The position numbers and the translations under genes are program-made. Shown piece after piece: positions 28,609-36,297 of a stretch of 36,980 bases of DNA. Under the pieces are notes generated by a model. The model was not told the origin of the DNA, made no database searches, and was given only the letters and a program-made list of their open reading frames with translations. The DNA is from Hydrogenophaga intermedia (GTDB lineage Bacteria; Pseudomonadota; Gammaproteobacteria; Burkholderiales; Burkholderiaceae_C): assembly GCA_945890705.1 (NCBI GenBank), contig CAMDCY010000010.1, forward strand, positions 1 through 36,980, given 5' to 3'. Positions within the stretch are counted from its first letter, which is position 1; the number at the start of each line of letters is the position of its first letter.

Positions 28609-29589
28609 TTGACCCATCCCAACCGCTCCCCCCACCCGCTGGACATCATCCAAACCGACATGCTGGCGGTGGACCGCGTCATCGCCCAGCGCCTGAGCTC
28701 CGAGGTGCCGCTGGTCAGTGAGGTGGCCCAATACATCATCGCAGCCGGGGGCAAGCGGCTGCGACCCGCCCTGTTGCTGCTCGTCAGTGGCGCTTTGGGC
28801 GACACCTCCCCGCGCAGCCACACCTTGGCCGCCGTGGTGGAATTCATACACACCGCTACGCTCTTGCACGACGATGTGGTGGACGAGTCCACGCTGCGAC
28901 GCGGCCGCGCCACCGCCAACCAACAATTCGGCAACGCCGCCAGCGTCTTGGTGGGCGACTTTTTGTATTCGCGCGCCTTCCAAATGATGGTCGATGTGGG
29001 CGACATGCGCGTCATGGAGGTCCTCTCGGAGGCCACCAATGTGATCGCCGAAGGCGAAGTCTTGCAACTCATGAACATGCACGATGCCTCGCTCGACGAA
29101 GTCACCTATATGCGCGTGATCCGCTCCAAAACGGCCAAGCTGTTCGAGGCCAGTGCCCGCTTGGCGCCGATCTTGGCGGTCAGCGACGCGGCCACCGAAG
29201 CCGCTTGCGCTACCTACGGCCAAGCCTTGGGCTGCGCGTTTCAAATCATCGACGACGTGCTCGATTACGAAGGCGATGCCGAAACCTTGGGCAAGAACCT
29301 GGGCGACGATCTGCGCGAGGGTAAAGTCACCCTGCCCATCATTGGCGCCTTGCGCGTGGCCTCTGCAGAGCAGCAGGCCTTGATTCGTCACGCCATCGAA
29401 GCGGGTGACATGACGCATCTGGCCACCATTCAAGGCATCATCCAGAGCACCGGTGCGCTGGCGGCAGCGCGTCAAACCGCCATGGATGAAGCGCAGAGGG
29501 CCGTCGATGCCCTCTCGGTACTGCCTCAAAACCCATACCAACAAGCTTTGCTACAGCTCGCCTTGGGTTTGCAAAACCGCACGGTGTAA
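28609..29589 (+). CDS. ispB: Polyprenyl diphosphate synthase, octaprenyl type
   Basis: This 326-residue trans-prenyltransferase builds the ubiquinone side chain. The first Asp-rich motif is DDVVD (88-92, in LLHDDVVDESTLRRGR), and the second is DDVLD (215-219, in FQIIDDVLDYEGDAETLGKN). The GGKRLRPALLLL motif is near 48. Octaprenyl is the usual product in betaproteobacteria and is inferred. The start is TTG at 28609, which fits the usual N-terminal length. The next in-frame ATG falls at residue 18, beyond conserved residues. A poor stem with a short T run follows the gene. The gene is probably monocistronic, or linked weakly to pilB. Confidence 0.94.
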   Translation: MTHPNRSPHPLDIIQTDMLAVDRVIAQRLSSEVPLVSEVAQYIIAAGGKRLRPALLLLVSGALGDTSPRSHTLAAVVEFIHTATLLHDDVVDESTLRRGRATANQQFGNAASVLVGDFLYSRAFQMMVDVGDMRVMEVLSEATNVIAEGEVLQLMNMHDASLDEVTYMRVIRSKTAKLFEASARLAPILAVSDAATEAACATYGQALGCAFQIIDDVLDYEGDAETLGKNLGDDLREGKVTLPIIGALRVASAEQQALIRHAIEAGDMTHLATIQGIIQSTGALAAARQTAMDEAQRAVDALSVLPQNPYQQALLQLALGLQNRTV

Positions 29590-29590
29590 T

Positions 29591-29610
29591 GCTCACCCCT
29601 GTGGGCTTTT
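29591..29610 (+). terminator. Weak intrinsic terminator after ispB
   Basis: A 6-bp stem with one wobble pair (29591-29596 with 29601-29606), a CCCT loop and four T follows the ispB stop by one base. It is weak and may only attenuate. Confidence 0.4.
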
Positions 29611-29676
29611 GTCCGCAGCACCCATGGGTCTGCGTGAACCAGTCCACACCACAGCGAACGCAGATTTGAAGACGAC

Positions 29677-29706
29677 TTGTGGTTTTTTGAGGGTCCGTCC
29701 TACAGT
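29677..29706 (+). promoter_or_regulatory. Candidate promoter for pilB (TTGTGG / TACAGT, 18-base spacing)
   Basis: TTGTGG at 29677-29682 and TACAGT at 29701-29706 are spaced 18 bases. The -10 ends six bases before the chosen ATG at 29713, which would give a leaderless or nearly leaderless message. Confidence 0.35.
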
Positions 29707-29712
29707 GGGCCG

Positions 29713-31419
29713 ATGCCACCCCCCTTAACGCCCAAACGCCCATCCCCATGTGATCTGGCCTTGATCCAATGCTTGCTGGATCGGGGTGATTTGGATTCGG
29801 CCACCTTGGACCGGGTCAACCAACAGGCCTTCAGCACGGGCTTCACTTGGGTCCAGGCTGCTTTGAGCCTGTCGGCCGTGGCGCCTTTGGCGCTGGCTCA
29901 GGCCTTGAAACAAACCTTGGGCTACCCCTTGTTGGACAACAGCGGCGTTGACATTGAGCATTGCGAGCTCGACCTCTGGTCACCAGTTTTTTGTATCGAA
30001 CACCAATTGCTGGCGTGGCGATCGGACGATGGCACGCACCACATCGCCACCGCCGATCCGACCGACACCGGGGTGATGGCGCAAGCCCAAGCGCAACTCG
30101 AGCGTCCTGCTCGTTGGTGGGTGGCGGCACACGACCAACTCGAGCGCGACCTGCAACGCTGGCAACAGCGCTGGGAATGGCAAATACCCAACACGCCAGC
30201 GGCCGACGGCGATGTCCCCTTTGCGCACGCCCTCACCCCAGAGGAGCGCGCCATCGAGGACGTGCCCGTCGTCAAACTCTTGCACGAGCTGATGAGCAAA
30301 GCCCACCGTATGCGGGCTTCCGACCTGCACATCGAACCCTACGAACGCCACGTCCGGGTACGCTGGCGCATCGACGGTCACTTGCACGAAATGTGCACAG
30401 TCCCATTGGAGCTGCGCGATGGCTTGGCCTCGCGCCTGAAGGTCTTGGCCCGCCTGGACATCGCCGAAAAGCGTCTGCCGCAAGACGGTCGGGTTGAGTT
30501 TCACCTCAATGGCGAACGGGTGCATGGACGCGTCAGCAGCTTACCCACCGTGTTCGGTGAAAAGTTGGTGGTCCGCTTGCTGCCCAACACACCGGTCCAC
30601 CGGCAATTGGACGAACTGGGCATGGAACTGAAAGAACATGGCGATCTGCTCCACGCCTTGTCTCGACCACAAGGCATGGTGCTGGTCACCGGCCCCACAG
30701 GCTCAGGAAAAACCGTCACCTTGTACGCCTGCTTGGACCAAATTAACCTGCCCCACGTGAACATCGCCACCGCGGAAGACCCTTGCGAGATGCACGTGCA
30801 CGGCATCAACCAACTGCAGGTGCACGACAAAGCAGGGCTCACGTTTGCCACCGCCTTGCGCGCCTTTTTGCGTCAAGATCCCGATGTGCTGATGGTCGGT
30901 GAAATCCGCGACATGGAAACCGCTGATGTGGCGATCAAAGCCGCACAAACCGGCCACTTGGTGCTCTCCACCTTACACACCAACGACGCGCCAGCCACGC
31001 TCACGCGCTTGCTCAACATGGGGGTGGCGGCCTACAACGTCGTGGCCAGTGTCAAGCTGGTTGTGGCCCAGCGCTTGGTGCGTTGTCTGTGTCCCTATTG
31101 CAAACAGGCCACCAACACCACACGAGAACAACTCATGGCTGCAGGTGCTTCACAGGCCGCTCTGGAGGGGCCCATCAGCGTCTACGAACCTGTGGGGTGT
31201 GCGCGTTGCCACCAAGGTTTTCAAGGCCGGCTGGGCCTGTACCAAACCCTGCCGATGACCGACGGATTGCAGTCACTGATCCTGCAAAACAGCAGCGAAC
31301 TGGCCTTGCGCGAAGCTGCGCTTGCCGCGGGCATGCGCAGCTTGCGCGCCTTGGGTCTGATCTGGGTGCAGCGTGGGCTGACCAGCATGGGCGAGGTACT
31401 GATGAACACCCCCGATTGA
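29713..31419 (+). CDS. pilB: Type IV pilus assembly ATPase PilB
   Basis: This 568-residue GspE/PilB-family ATPase powers pilus extension from the cytoplasmic face of the inner membrane. An N-terminal MshEN-like region is followed by the RASDLHIEPYERHVRVRWRI domain (about 201-220), Walker A GPTGSGKT (327-334), the Asp box TAEDPCE with Cys at a position usually hydrophobic, Walker B DPDVLMVGEIRD (389-400), and the His box HLVLSTLHTN (415-424). Two CxxC pairs (Cys460/463, Cys496/499) form the zinc knuckle. The start is ATG at 29713. A TTG at 29677 would overlap the candidate promoter. A GspE role is possible, but the neighbours pilC and pilD, and no gsp genes, favour pili. Confidence 0.93.
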   Translation: MPPPLTPKRPSPCDLALIQCLLDRGDLDSATLDRVNQQAFSTGFTWVQAALSLSAVAPLALAQALKQTLGYPLLDNSGVDIEHCELDLWSPVFCIEHQLLAWRSDDGTHHIATADPTDTGVMAQAQAQLERPARWWVAAHDQLERDLQRWQQRWEWQIPNTPAADGDVPFAHALTPEERAIEDVPVVKLLHELMSKAHRMRASDLHIEPYERHVRVRWRIDGHLHEMCTVPLELRDGLASRLKVLARLDIAEKRLPQDGRVEFHLNGERVHGRVSSLPTVFGEKLVVRLLPNTPVHRQLDELGMELKEHGDLLHALSRPQGMVLVTGPTGSGKTVTLYACLDQINLPHVNIATAEDPCEMHVHGINQLQVHDKAGLTFATALRAFLRQDPDVLMVGEIRDMETADVAIKAAQTGHLVLSTLHTNDAPATLTRLLNMGVAAYNVVASVKLVVAQRLVRCLCPYCKQATNTTREQLMAAGASQAALEGPISVYEPVGCARCHQGFQGRLGLYQTLPMTDGLQSLILQNSSELALREAALAAGMRSLRALGLIWVQRGLTSMGEVLMNTPD

Positions 31420-31434
31420 ATCGACGCCCACACC

Positions 31435-32637
31435 ATGGCATCGCTCCAACGCTTCACATGGTCGGCTCAGGATGTGCAAGGTCATGCCCACCAAGGTGAT
31501 CTGACGGCGCGCAACCGCCGCGCGGCGCTCGCACAATTGCGTGCTCAAGGTTGGCTGGGCATTGATTTGCGCCCTGTGGCTCACCCGACTTGGCGTGCGG
31601 CACGCGCCACAAGCGCTCGCGACACCACGGTTTTGACACGTCAACTGGCCACCCTGCTGGGTGCCGATGTGCCTTTGCTCAACGCCTTGGTGCTGATGCG
31701 CGAAACCACCCCACAAGCCCACACCTGGGCTTTGTTGGAGCAGCTGCACCGCGACATTCGCGGCGGATCCTCGCTGGCCCAAGCTTTGTCGCAGCACCCC
31801 AAGCAATTCGACGCCCTCTACCGACACGTGGTCAGCGCCGGCGAGGCTTCCGGCTCACTGGGCTTGCTTTTGGATCGCCTGGCGACGCAGCGCGAGCGCC
31901 ACGAGTCCTTGAGCGCCCAACTGCGATCGGCCTTGGTCTACCCCTTGGCGGTGGTCCTGGTGGCCGTGGCGGTGGTCGCCGTTATCTTGGTGTGGGTGGT
32001 GCCCACATTCGAGTCGGTGTATGGCGGCTTCGGGGCTTCACTCCCGGCCCTGACGCTCGCCTTGCTGGGCTTGAGTCGGGGCTTGGTTCAACATGCACAC
32101 CTGTTGGTCTTGGGCCTGGTCTTGCTGGTCCTGGCATTCGCTCGCCTTCGCCGTGCTTCGTGGTTTGTCGCTGCATGGGACCGCTGGAGCTTGCATTGGC
32201 CGGTGGTGGGGCGCTTGCGCCAGCGGGCCGCCACCGCCCGCTGGACGCGAACCCTGAGCACCTTGCTCGACGCCGGCACCCCCCTCAACTCCGCCCTGGT
32301 GTCGGTAGCGGGTGCCAGTGGCCACCGCTCGTTTGAGCTCGCCAGCGTGGCCATGGCCCAAGCGGTGCGAGAAGGCAGCGCCTTGACAGCGGCCATGCAG
32401 CGCTGTAGCTTGTTCGACCCCGTGGTCCTGCAGCTCACCGCCATGGGTGAGGCCAGTGGCTCGCTCAGCGCCCTACTGGCCAAAGCCGCCCACCTCAATG
32501 AGCGCGAACTGGAGACCCAACTCCAAGGCCTGTCGGGGCTGATCGAGCCTGTCATCATCGTGGTGCTGGGGCTGGTCATCGGCACCATCGTGCTGGCCTT
32601 GTATTGGCCGATTTTTGAATTGGGTCAGGTGATTTGA
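31435..32637 (+). CDS. pilC: Type IV pilus inner-membrane platform protein PilC
   Basis: This 400-residue GspF/PilC-family protein is the polytopic platform that couples PilB to the pilus. Two repeated T2SSF domains are seen: the first has LTRQLATLLGADVPLLNAL and AGEASGSLGLLLDRLA, and the second has WTRTLSTLLDAGTPLNSAL and AMGEASGSLSALLAKAA. Membrane segments occur near 178-200 and 215-238, and at the C-terminus (VIIVVLGLVIGTIVLALYW). The start is ATG at 31435, 15 bases after pilB. The stop overlaps the pilD start as TGATG. Confidence 0.94.
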   Translation: MASLQRFTWSAQDVQGHAHQGDLTARNRRAALAQLRAQGWLGIDLRPVAHPTWRAARATSARDTTVLTRQLATLLGADVPLLNALVLMRETTPQAHTWALLEQLHRDIRGGSSLAQALSQHPKQFDALYRHVVSAGEASGSLGLLLDRLATQRERHESLSAQLRSALVYPLAVVLVAVAVVAVILVWVVPTFESVYGGFGASLPALTLALLGLSRGLVQHAHLLVLGLVLLVLAFARLRRASWFVAAWDRWSLHWPVVGRLRQRAATARWTRTLSTLLDAGTPLNSALVSVAGASGHRSFELASVAMAQAVREGSALTAAMQRCSLFDPVVLQLTAMGEASGSLSALLAKAAHLNERELETQLQGLSGLIEPVIIVVLGLVIGTIVLALYWPIFELGQVI

Positions 32638-33344
32638 TGAACATCTGGAGCGCTCCCTTGGTCGGCTGGATGCCTTTGGTGGGCTTGTTGCTAGGGCCCT
32701 TGTTGGCGCGATGGGTACAGCTAGCGCCCTTGTGGATGCACGCGCGTTGGGCCCAACCAGACGATGGCCCCGCGCCCCACCCGCCCGCATGGTCCATCCC
32801 CGGGGTGATCTTCATGGCCGTGAGCACCGCAGCGCTGTGGGGCGTCTGTGGCCAGCTGTGGGGGGGCGCGGCGGCTCCAGCGTGGGCGGTTTTTGGCACC
32901 GGCTTGTGGCTGCTGGCCTGTATCGATGCGCGAAGCGGGTGGCTGCCCGATCTGTTCACCTTGGGCTTGTTGACCTTGGGTCTCGGCGCCGCGGCCCTAC
33001 AAGCCCACAGCACGGGGCTGAGCGACTCCGCCTGGGGTGCTGTCTTTGGCTACGGGGTATTGTGGTGCACGGCGCGCCTGTTCAAGGCGCTGAGCGGCCG
33101 CGAGGGCTTGGGCGGCGGCGACCCCAAACTTCTGGCCGCCATCGGCGCATGGATGGGCTGGACCGCACTGGCCCCCATCTTGTTGGTCGCCAGCGTGAGC
33201 GGGGTGCTGGTGGCTGTGACGATGCAAGGCTTGGGCCATTGGCCCAAACAACAAGCGTTTGCCTTTGGTCCGTTCTTGGCCTTGGCCGTGCCCATCGTGG
33301 GCGTCGTTGGGCCCCACGCGTTTGTCGTATTCTTGCCGGTGTGA
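32637..33344 (+). CDS. pilD: Prepilin peptidase PilD, short form without the CxxC region
   Basis: This 235-residue protein is a GxGD aspartic protease of the prepilin peptidase family, which cuts prepilin leader peptides at the inner membrane. The two catalytic Asp are present: Asp97 in ACIDARSGWLPD and Asp162 in GLGGGDPKLLAA. The late FAFGPFLALA is also typical. Family members are usually about 280 residues, with an N-terminal cytoplasmic loop holding paired CxxC zinc motifs for the methyltransferase part. Here that loop is replaced by a short Pro-rich stretch (about 35-50) and no CxxC exists, since the only Cys are residues 71, 95 and 144. Protease activity seems retained, while N-methylation is doubtful. 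The start is ATG at 32637. The end overlaps coaE as GTGA. Confidence 0.88.
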   Translation: MNIWSAPLVGWMPLVGLLLGPLLARWVQLAPLWMHARWAQPDDGPAPHPPAWSIPGVIFMAVSTAALWGVCGQLWGGAAAPAWAVFGTGLWLLACIDARSGWLPDLFTLGLLTLGLGAAALQAHSTGLSDSAWGAVFGYGVLWCTARLFKALSGREGLGGGDPKLLAAIGAWMGWTALAPILLVASVSGVLVAVTMQGLGHWPKQQAFAFGPFLALAVPIVGVVGPHAFVVFLPV

Positions 33345-33946
33345 ACATCAACCAACCCATTCGAGTGGGCCTGACGGGCGGCATTGGCAGCGGCAAATCC
33401 ACCGTGGCGGCCCTGCTGCGCGACCAAGGCGTGCCTGTGATCGACGCCGACGCCATTTCGCGATCGGTCACGGCCGTGGAGGGCGTGGCCTTGCCCGCCA
33501 TCCGCGAGCGTTTTGGGCCGAGCAGCATCGGCGCAGATGGCGCCATGGACCGCGCCCACATGCGCGAGCGCGTCTTTCAAAACCCCTTGGAACGCCACGC
33601 CTTGGAAGCGATCATTCACCCTTGCGTTCGACAAATCATCAACGAACAAGCCCAAGCCTGCGCGGCGCCTTGGGTGGTGCTGGACTTGCCCTTGCTATGC
33701 GAATCCGAGCATTGGCGCGAACAGGTGCGTTGGGTATGGGTCGTGGATTGTGAGGAAAGCACCCAGGTGCAGCGCGTAATGGCGCGCAGCGGCTGGTCAA
33801 GCGAACAAGTCTTGGCCGTCATGCGCCAGCAATGCACACGCCAGCAACGCTTGGCCATCGCGCACGCCGTGATTGCCAACGAGGGTATCGAGCTGGCCGA
33901 ATTGGCCCGGTCGGTTCAACAGGTGGTGCGCCAGTTCGGGCTATGA
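33341..33946 (+). CDS. coaE: Dephospho-CoA kinase
   Basis: This 201-residue enzyme phosphorylates dephospho-CoA in the last step of coenzyme A synthesis. The P-loop GGIGSGKST (13-21) follows IRVGLTGGI. DADAISR (residues near 35) and the LPLLCES lid region follow, as in CoaE. The start is GTG at 33341, overlapping the pilD stop by four bases. The longer frame through pilD is an overlap artefact. It is followed by zapD after about 40 bases. The pilD-coaE-zapD-yacG order is common in beta- and gammaproteobacteria. Confidence 0.96.
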   Translation: MNINQPIRVGLTGGIGSGKSTVAALLRDQGVPVIDADAISRSVTAVEGVALPAIRERFGPSSIGADGAMDRAHMRERVFQNPLERHALEAIIHPCVRQIINEQAQACAAPWVVLDLPLLCESEHWREQVRWVWVVDCEESTQVQRVMARSGWSSEQVLAVMRQQCTRQQRLAIAHAVIANEGIELAELARSVQQVVRQFGL

Positions 33947-33985
33947 TTGGGGTCAGCGCCGCGACACCCAACCCCCAGCCCACCC

Positions 33986-34741
33986 GTGATCCTGTACGAA
34001 TACCCCTTCAACGAGCGTATCCGCACCTACCTCAAGCTCGAGCACCTCTTCGAGCGGCTGGAGATTTTGCTCAAGCGCAACGACCCCATCGATCACCACC
34101 ACGCCATCCAAACCATTTTTGAGGTGATGGACGTGGGCTCGCGCTCCGACATGAAGTCCGATGTGTTGAAAGACATCGACCGCCACAAAGCCCAGCTCAA
34201 CGCCTACCGCGGCAACCCGGCGATTTCGGAGCCTTTGCTGGACGAGGCCATCGCGCGCCTCGACCACAGTTTCCATTTGCTCAGCAGCACGCCCGGCAAA
34301 ACCGGTCAAGGCTTGCTGGACATCGACTGGCTCATGAGCCTGCGTGGCCGCATGAGCATCCCTGGTGGCACCTGCGAATTCGATTTGCCGGCCTACCACC
34401 ACTGGCGCCACTTTGGCCCTGAGCAGCGCAAACAAGATTTGCGCCAATGGGCCTCGACCATCACACCCTTGGGAGACGCCATTGCCCAACTCATGCGCAT
34501 GATGCGCGAGTCGGGTGCCCCGCAAAAAGTCGTGACCACCAATGGTTTGTTCAAACAGTCATTGCCCTTGGGACGCCCCTTTCAGCTCATGCGATTGCAA
34601 ATCCACCCCGACACGGGCCTCATTCCCGAAATCAGCGGCAACCGCATGCTGTTCACGGTGCGCATGATGCGGCAAATCGATGGTGATCGTTTACAAGCCA
34701 CCAACGAAGACGCAGCCTTCGAGCTGACCTTGTGCGCCTGA
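33986..34741 (+). CDS. zapD: Cell division protein ZapD
   Basis: This 251-residue protein matches the ZapD (formerly YacF, DUF1342) family, which bundles FtsZ filaments at the division ring in the cytoplasm. It opens with ILYEYPFNERIRTYLKLEHL, typical of the family. It continues with FEVMDVGSRSDMKSDVLKDI and the C-terminal beta domain (LPLGRPFQLMRLQI). The start chosen is GTG at 33986, matching the family N-terminus. The upstream TTG at 33947 would add 13 unrelated residues. No clear ribosome-binding site precedes the GTG. It sits eight bases before yacG. Confidence 0.94.
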   Translation: MILYEYPFNERIRTYLKLEHLFERLEILLKRNDPIDHHHAIQTIFEVMDVGSRSDMKSDVLKDIDRHKAQLNAYRGNPAISEPLLDEAIARLDHSFHLLSSTPGKTGQGLLDIDWLMSLRGRMSIPGGTCEFDLPAYHHWRHFGPEQRKQDLRQWASTITPLGDAIAQLMRMMRESGAPQKVVTTNGLFKQSLPLGRPFQLMRLQIHPDTGLIPEISGNRMLFTVRMMRQIDGDRLQATNEDAAFELTLCA

Positions 34742-34749
34742 GACGCCGC

Positions 34750-34959
34750 ATGACCTCGCCTGACACCGCCCCTGAATTGCCTGCACGCACCGTGCGTTGC
34801 CCCGCCTGTGGCGGCCCCAGTTTGTATGCGGCCGACAACCCCCATCGACCCTTTTGTGGTCAGCGCTGCAAATCCATGGATTTCGGTGCTTGGGCCAGCG
34901 AACAATTCGCCGTGCCCGAGGCCTTGTCCAACCAAGACCCGAACTTCGAGCGCAGCTGA
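34750..34959 (+). CDS. yacG: DNA gyrase inhibitor YacG, zinc-binding
   Basis: This 69-residue zinc protein binds GyrB and blocks DNA gyrase. The Cys4 site is Cys17, Cys20, Cys36 and Cys40 (VRCPACGG and PFCGQRCK), followed by the conserved MDFGAWASE and a tail typical of YacG. The start is ATG at 34750, eight bases after zapD. Its stop lies two bases from the stop of mutT on the opposite strand. It ends the plus-strand pilB-yacG run, with no terminator seen. Confidence 0.94.
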   Translation: MTSPDTAPELPARTVRCPACGGPSLYAADNPHRPFCGQRCKSMDFGAWASEQFAVPEALSNQDPNFERS

Positions 34960-34961
34960 GT

Positions 34962-35405
34962 TCAGTCGCGCGCTTCGGCCAACCAAGCCAAGACCGGCAC
35001 CGTGCCGGGCAACACCGGTGTGACCTGCACCGGCAAGCTTTGCCAAGCAAAGGCTTGGCCTTCGCGCATGGTGGGCTCACCGCTCCACTGCGTGACACGG
35101 CAAAAATTTAAACGCACCAAGGCGTGCGGGTAATCGACCACGCTGCTGCGCCACAGCGGCGCAGCGCCAATGGTCACCCCAATCTCTTCCTCGAGTTCGC
35201 GGCGCAACGCCGCTTCCACGCTTTCACCGGCCTCGAGCTTGCCACCCGGAAACTCCCAATAACCCGCATAGGCTTTGCCGGGGGGGCGTGTGGTGAGCAG
35301 GTATTGGTCGGGCGCGCGACACAAAATGCCCACCGCCACCTCAACGATCGGCCGTGTCGCCTCGCTGACCCCACCGCCGTCGACCACCAAGACCGGGTCT
35401 GTCAT
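34962..35405 (-). CDS. mutT: Nudix hydrolase, MutT type (8-oxo-dGTP diphosphatase)
   Basis: This 147-residue Nudix protein has the box GGKLEAGESVEAALRRELEE with the following Glu-Ile-Gly (54-76). The surrounding VEVAVGILCRAPDQYLLTTRPPGKAYAGYWEFPG is like MutT, which removes oxidised dGTP and so prevents mutation. Thiamine-synthase fusion domains found in some homologues are absent. The start is ATG at 35405 (Met-Thr-Asp-Pro-Val-Leu). An upstream extension would run into the DUF815 gene. It follows DUF815 by ten bases, as in many Burkholderiales. Substrate is inferred from family. Confidence 0.92.
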   Translation of the reverse strand: MTDPVLVVDGGGVSEATRPIVEVAVGILCRAPDQYLLTTRPPGKAYAGYWEFPGGKLEAGESVEAALRRELEEEIGVTIGAAPLWRSSVVDYPHALVRLNFCRVTQWSGEPTMREGQAFAWQSLPVQVTPVLPGTVPVLAWLAEARD

Positions 35406-35415
35406 GCGGATGCCA

Positions 35416-36297
35416 TCAAAGCGCGCTGCGCGAACCGACGTGGTCACGGGCGAACTGGTGCGCCACACGGCCGCTGCGCGAGCCTCGTTCGAGCGCCCAC
35501 ACCAAGGCTGGGGCCCGGGCCGCTTCAATCTCTTGAGCGTTCAAGCCCATGGCTTGCAGCCAAGCGCCCACGACCGTGAGGTACTCGTCTTGGCTGAAGG
35601 GGTAGAAACTGACCCACAAACCAAAACGCTCCGAGAGCGAAATTTTTTCTTCCACCGCCTCACCGGGGTGCACCTCACCGTCTTCGGTGTGGGTGTAAGC
35701 CAGGTTTTCCTTGTGGTATTCGGGGAGCAAATGGCGGCGGTTGCTGGTGGCGTAAATCAACACATTGGGGCTGGCCGCCGAGACCGAGCCGTCGAGCATG
35801 GACTTCAAGGCCTTGTAGCCCAACTCGCCGTCTTCGAAACTCAGGTCGTCGCAAAACACGATGAAGCGCTCGGGTCGCGACGAGACCATGTCCACGATGT
35901 CGGGTAGGTTGACCAAGTCGGCTTTGTCGACTTCGATCAAACGCAAGCCTTGGTCGGCATACGCGTTCAAACAGGCTTTGACCAAGGACGATTTGCCGGT
36001 GCCTCGCGCGCCGGTGAGCAAGACGTTGTTGGCGGGCAAACCGCGCACGAATTGCTGGGTGTTGCGTTGGATCTTTTCTTTTTGGCCGTCGATCTCGTGC
36101 AGGTCATCCCACCGGATGTGGCTGACTTGTCGCACCGGCTCCAACACGCCATGGGCTTGACCCCGTTGGCGAAAGCGAAACGCCACCGAGGCGCCCCAAT
36201 CGGGTTCGGCCAGGGGCTGGGGCAAGACGGCCTCCCAACGCGTCAGCACCGCCTCGATGCGGTCGATCAAACGGTCCCATGGGCCCGCGGCGCTCAT
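35416..36297 (-). CDS. AAA+ ATPase of the DUF815 family
   Basis: This 293-residue protein is a DUF815-type AAA+ ATPase. It has Walker [10 protein letters not shown] (96-104), Walker [12 protein letters not shown] (145-155) with sensor-like residues at YATSNRRHL, and the conserved [18 protein letters not shown]. The N-terminal 60 residues are variable. The family is widely distributed and has no defined function. The start is ATG at 36297, overlapping the argJ stop as ATGA. Its position between argJ and mutT is shared by many betaproteobacteria. It may be a chaperone-like or DNA-loader-like factor, but nothing in the sequence decides this. Confidence 0.92.
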   Translation of the reverse strand: MSAAGPWDRLIDRIEAVLTRWEAVLPQPLAEPDWGASVAFRFRQRGQAHGVLEPVRQVSHIRWDDLHEIDGQKEKIQRNTQQFVRGLPANNVLLTGARGTGKSSLVKACLNAYADQGLRLIEVDKADLVNLPDIVDMVSSRPERFIVFCDDLSFEDGELGYKALKSMLDGSVSAASPNVLIYATSNRRHLLPEYHKENLAYTHTEDGEVHPGEAVEEKISLSERFGLWVSFYPFSQDEYLTVVGAWLQAMGLNAQEIEAARAPALVWALERGSRSGRVAHQFARDHVGSRSAL

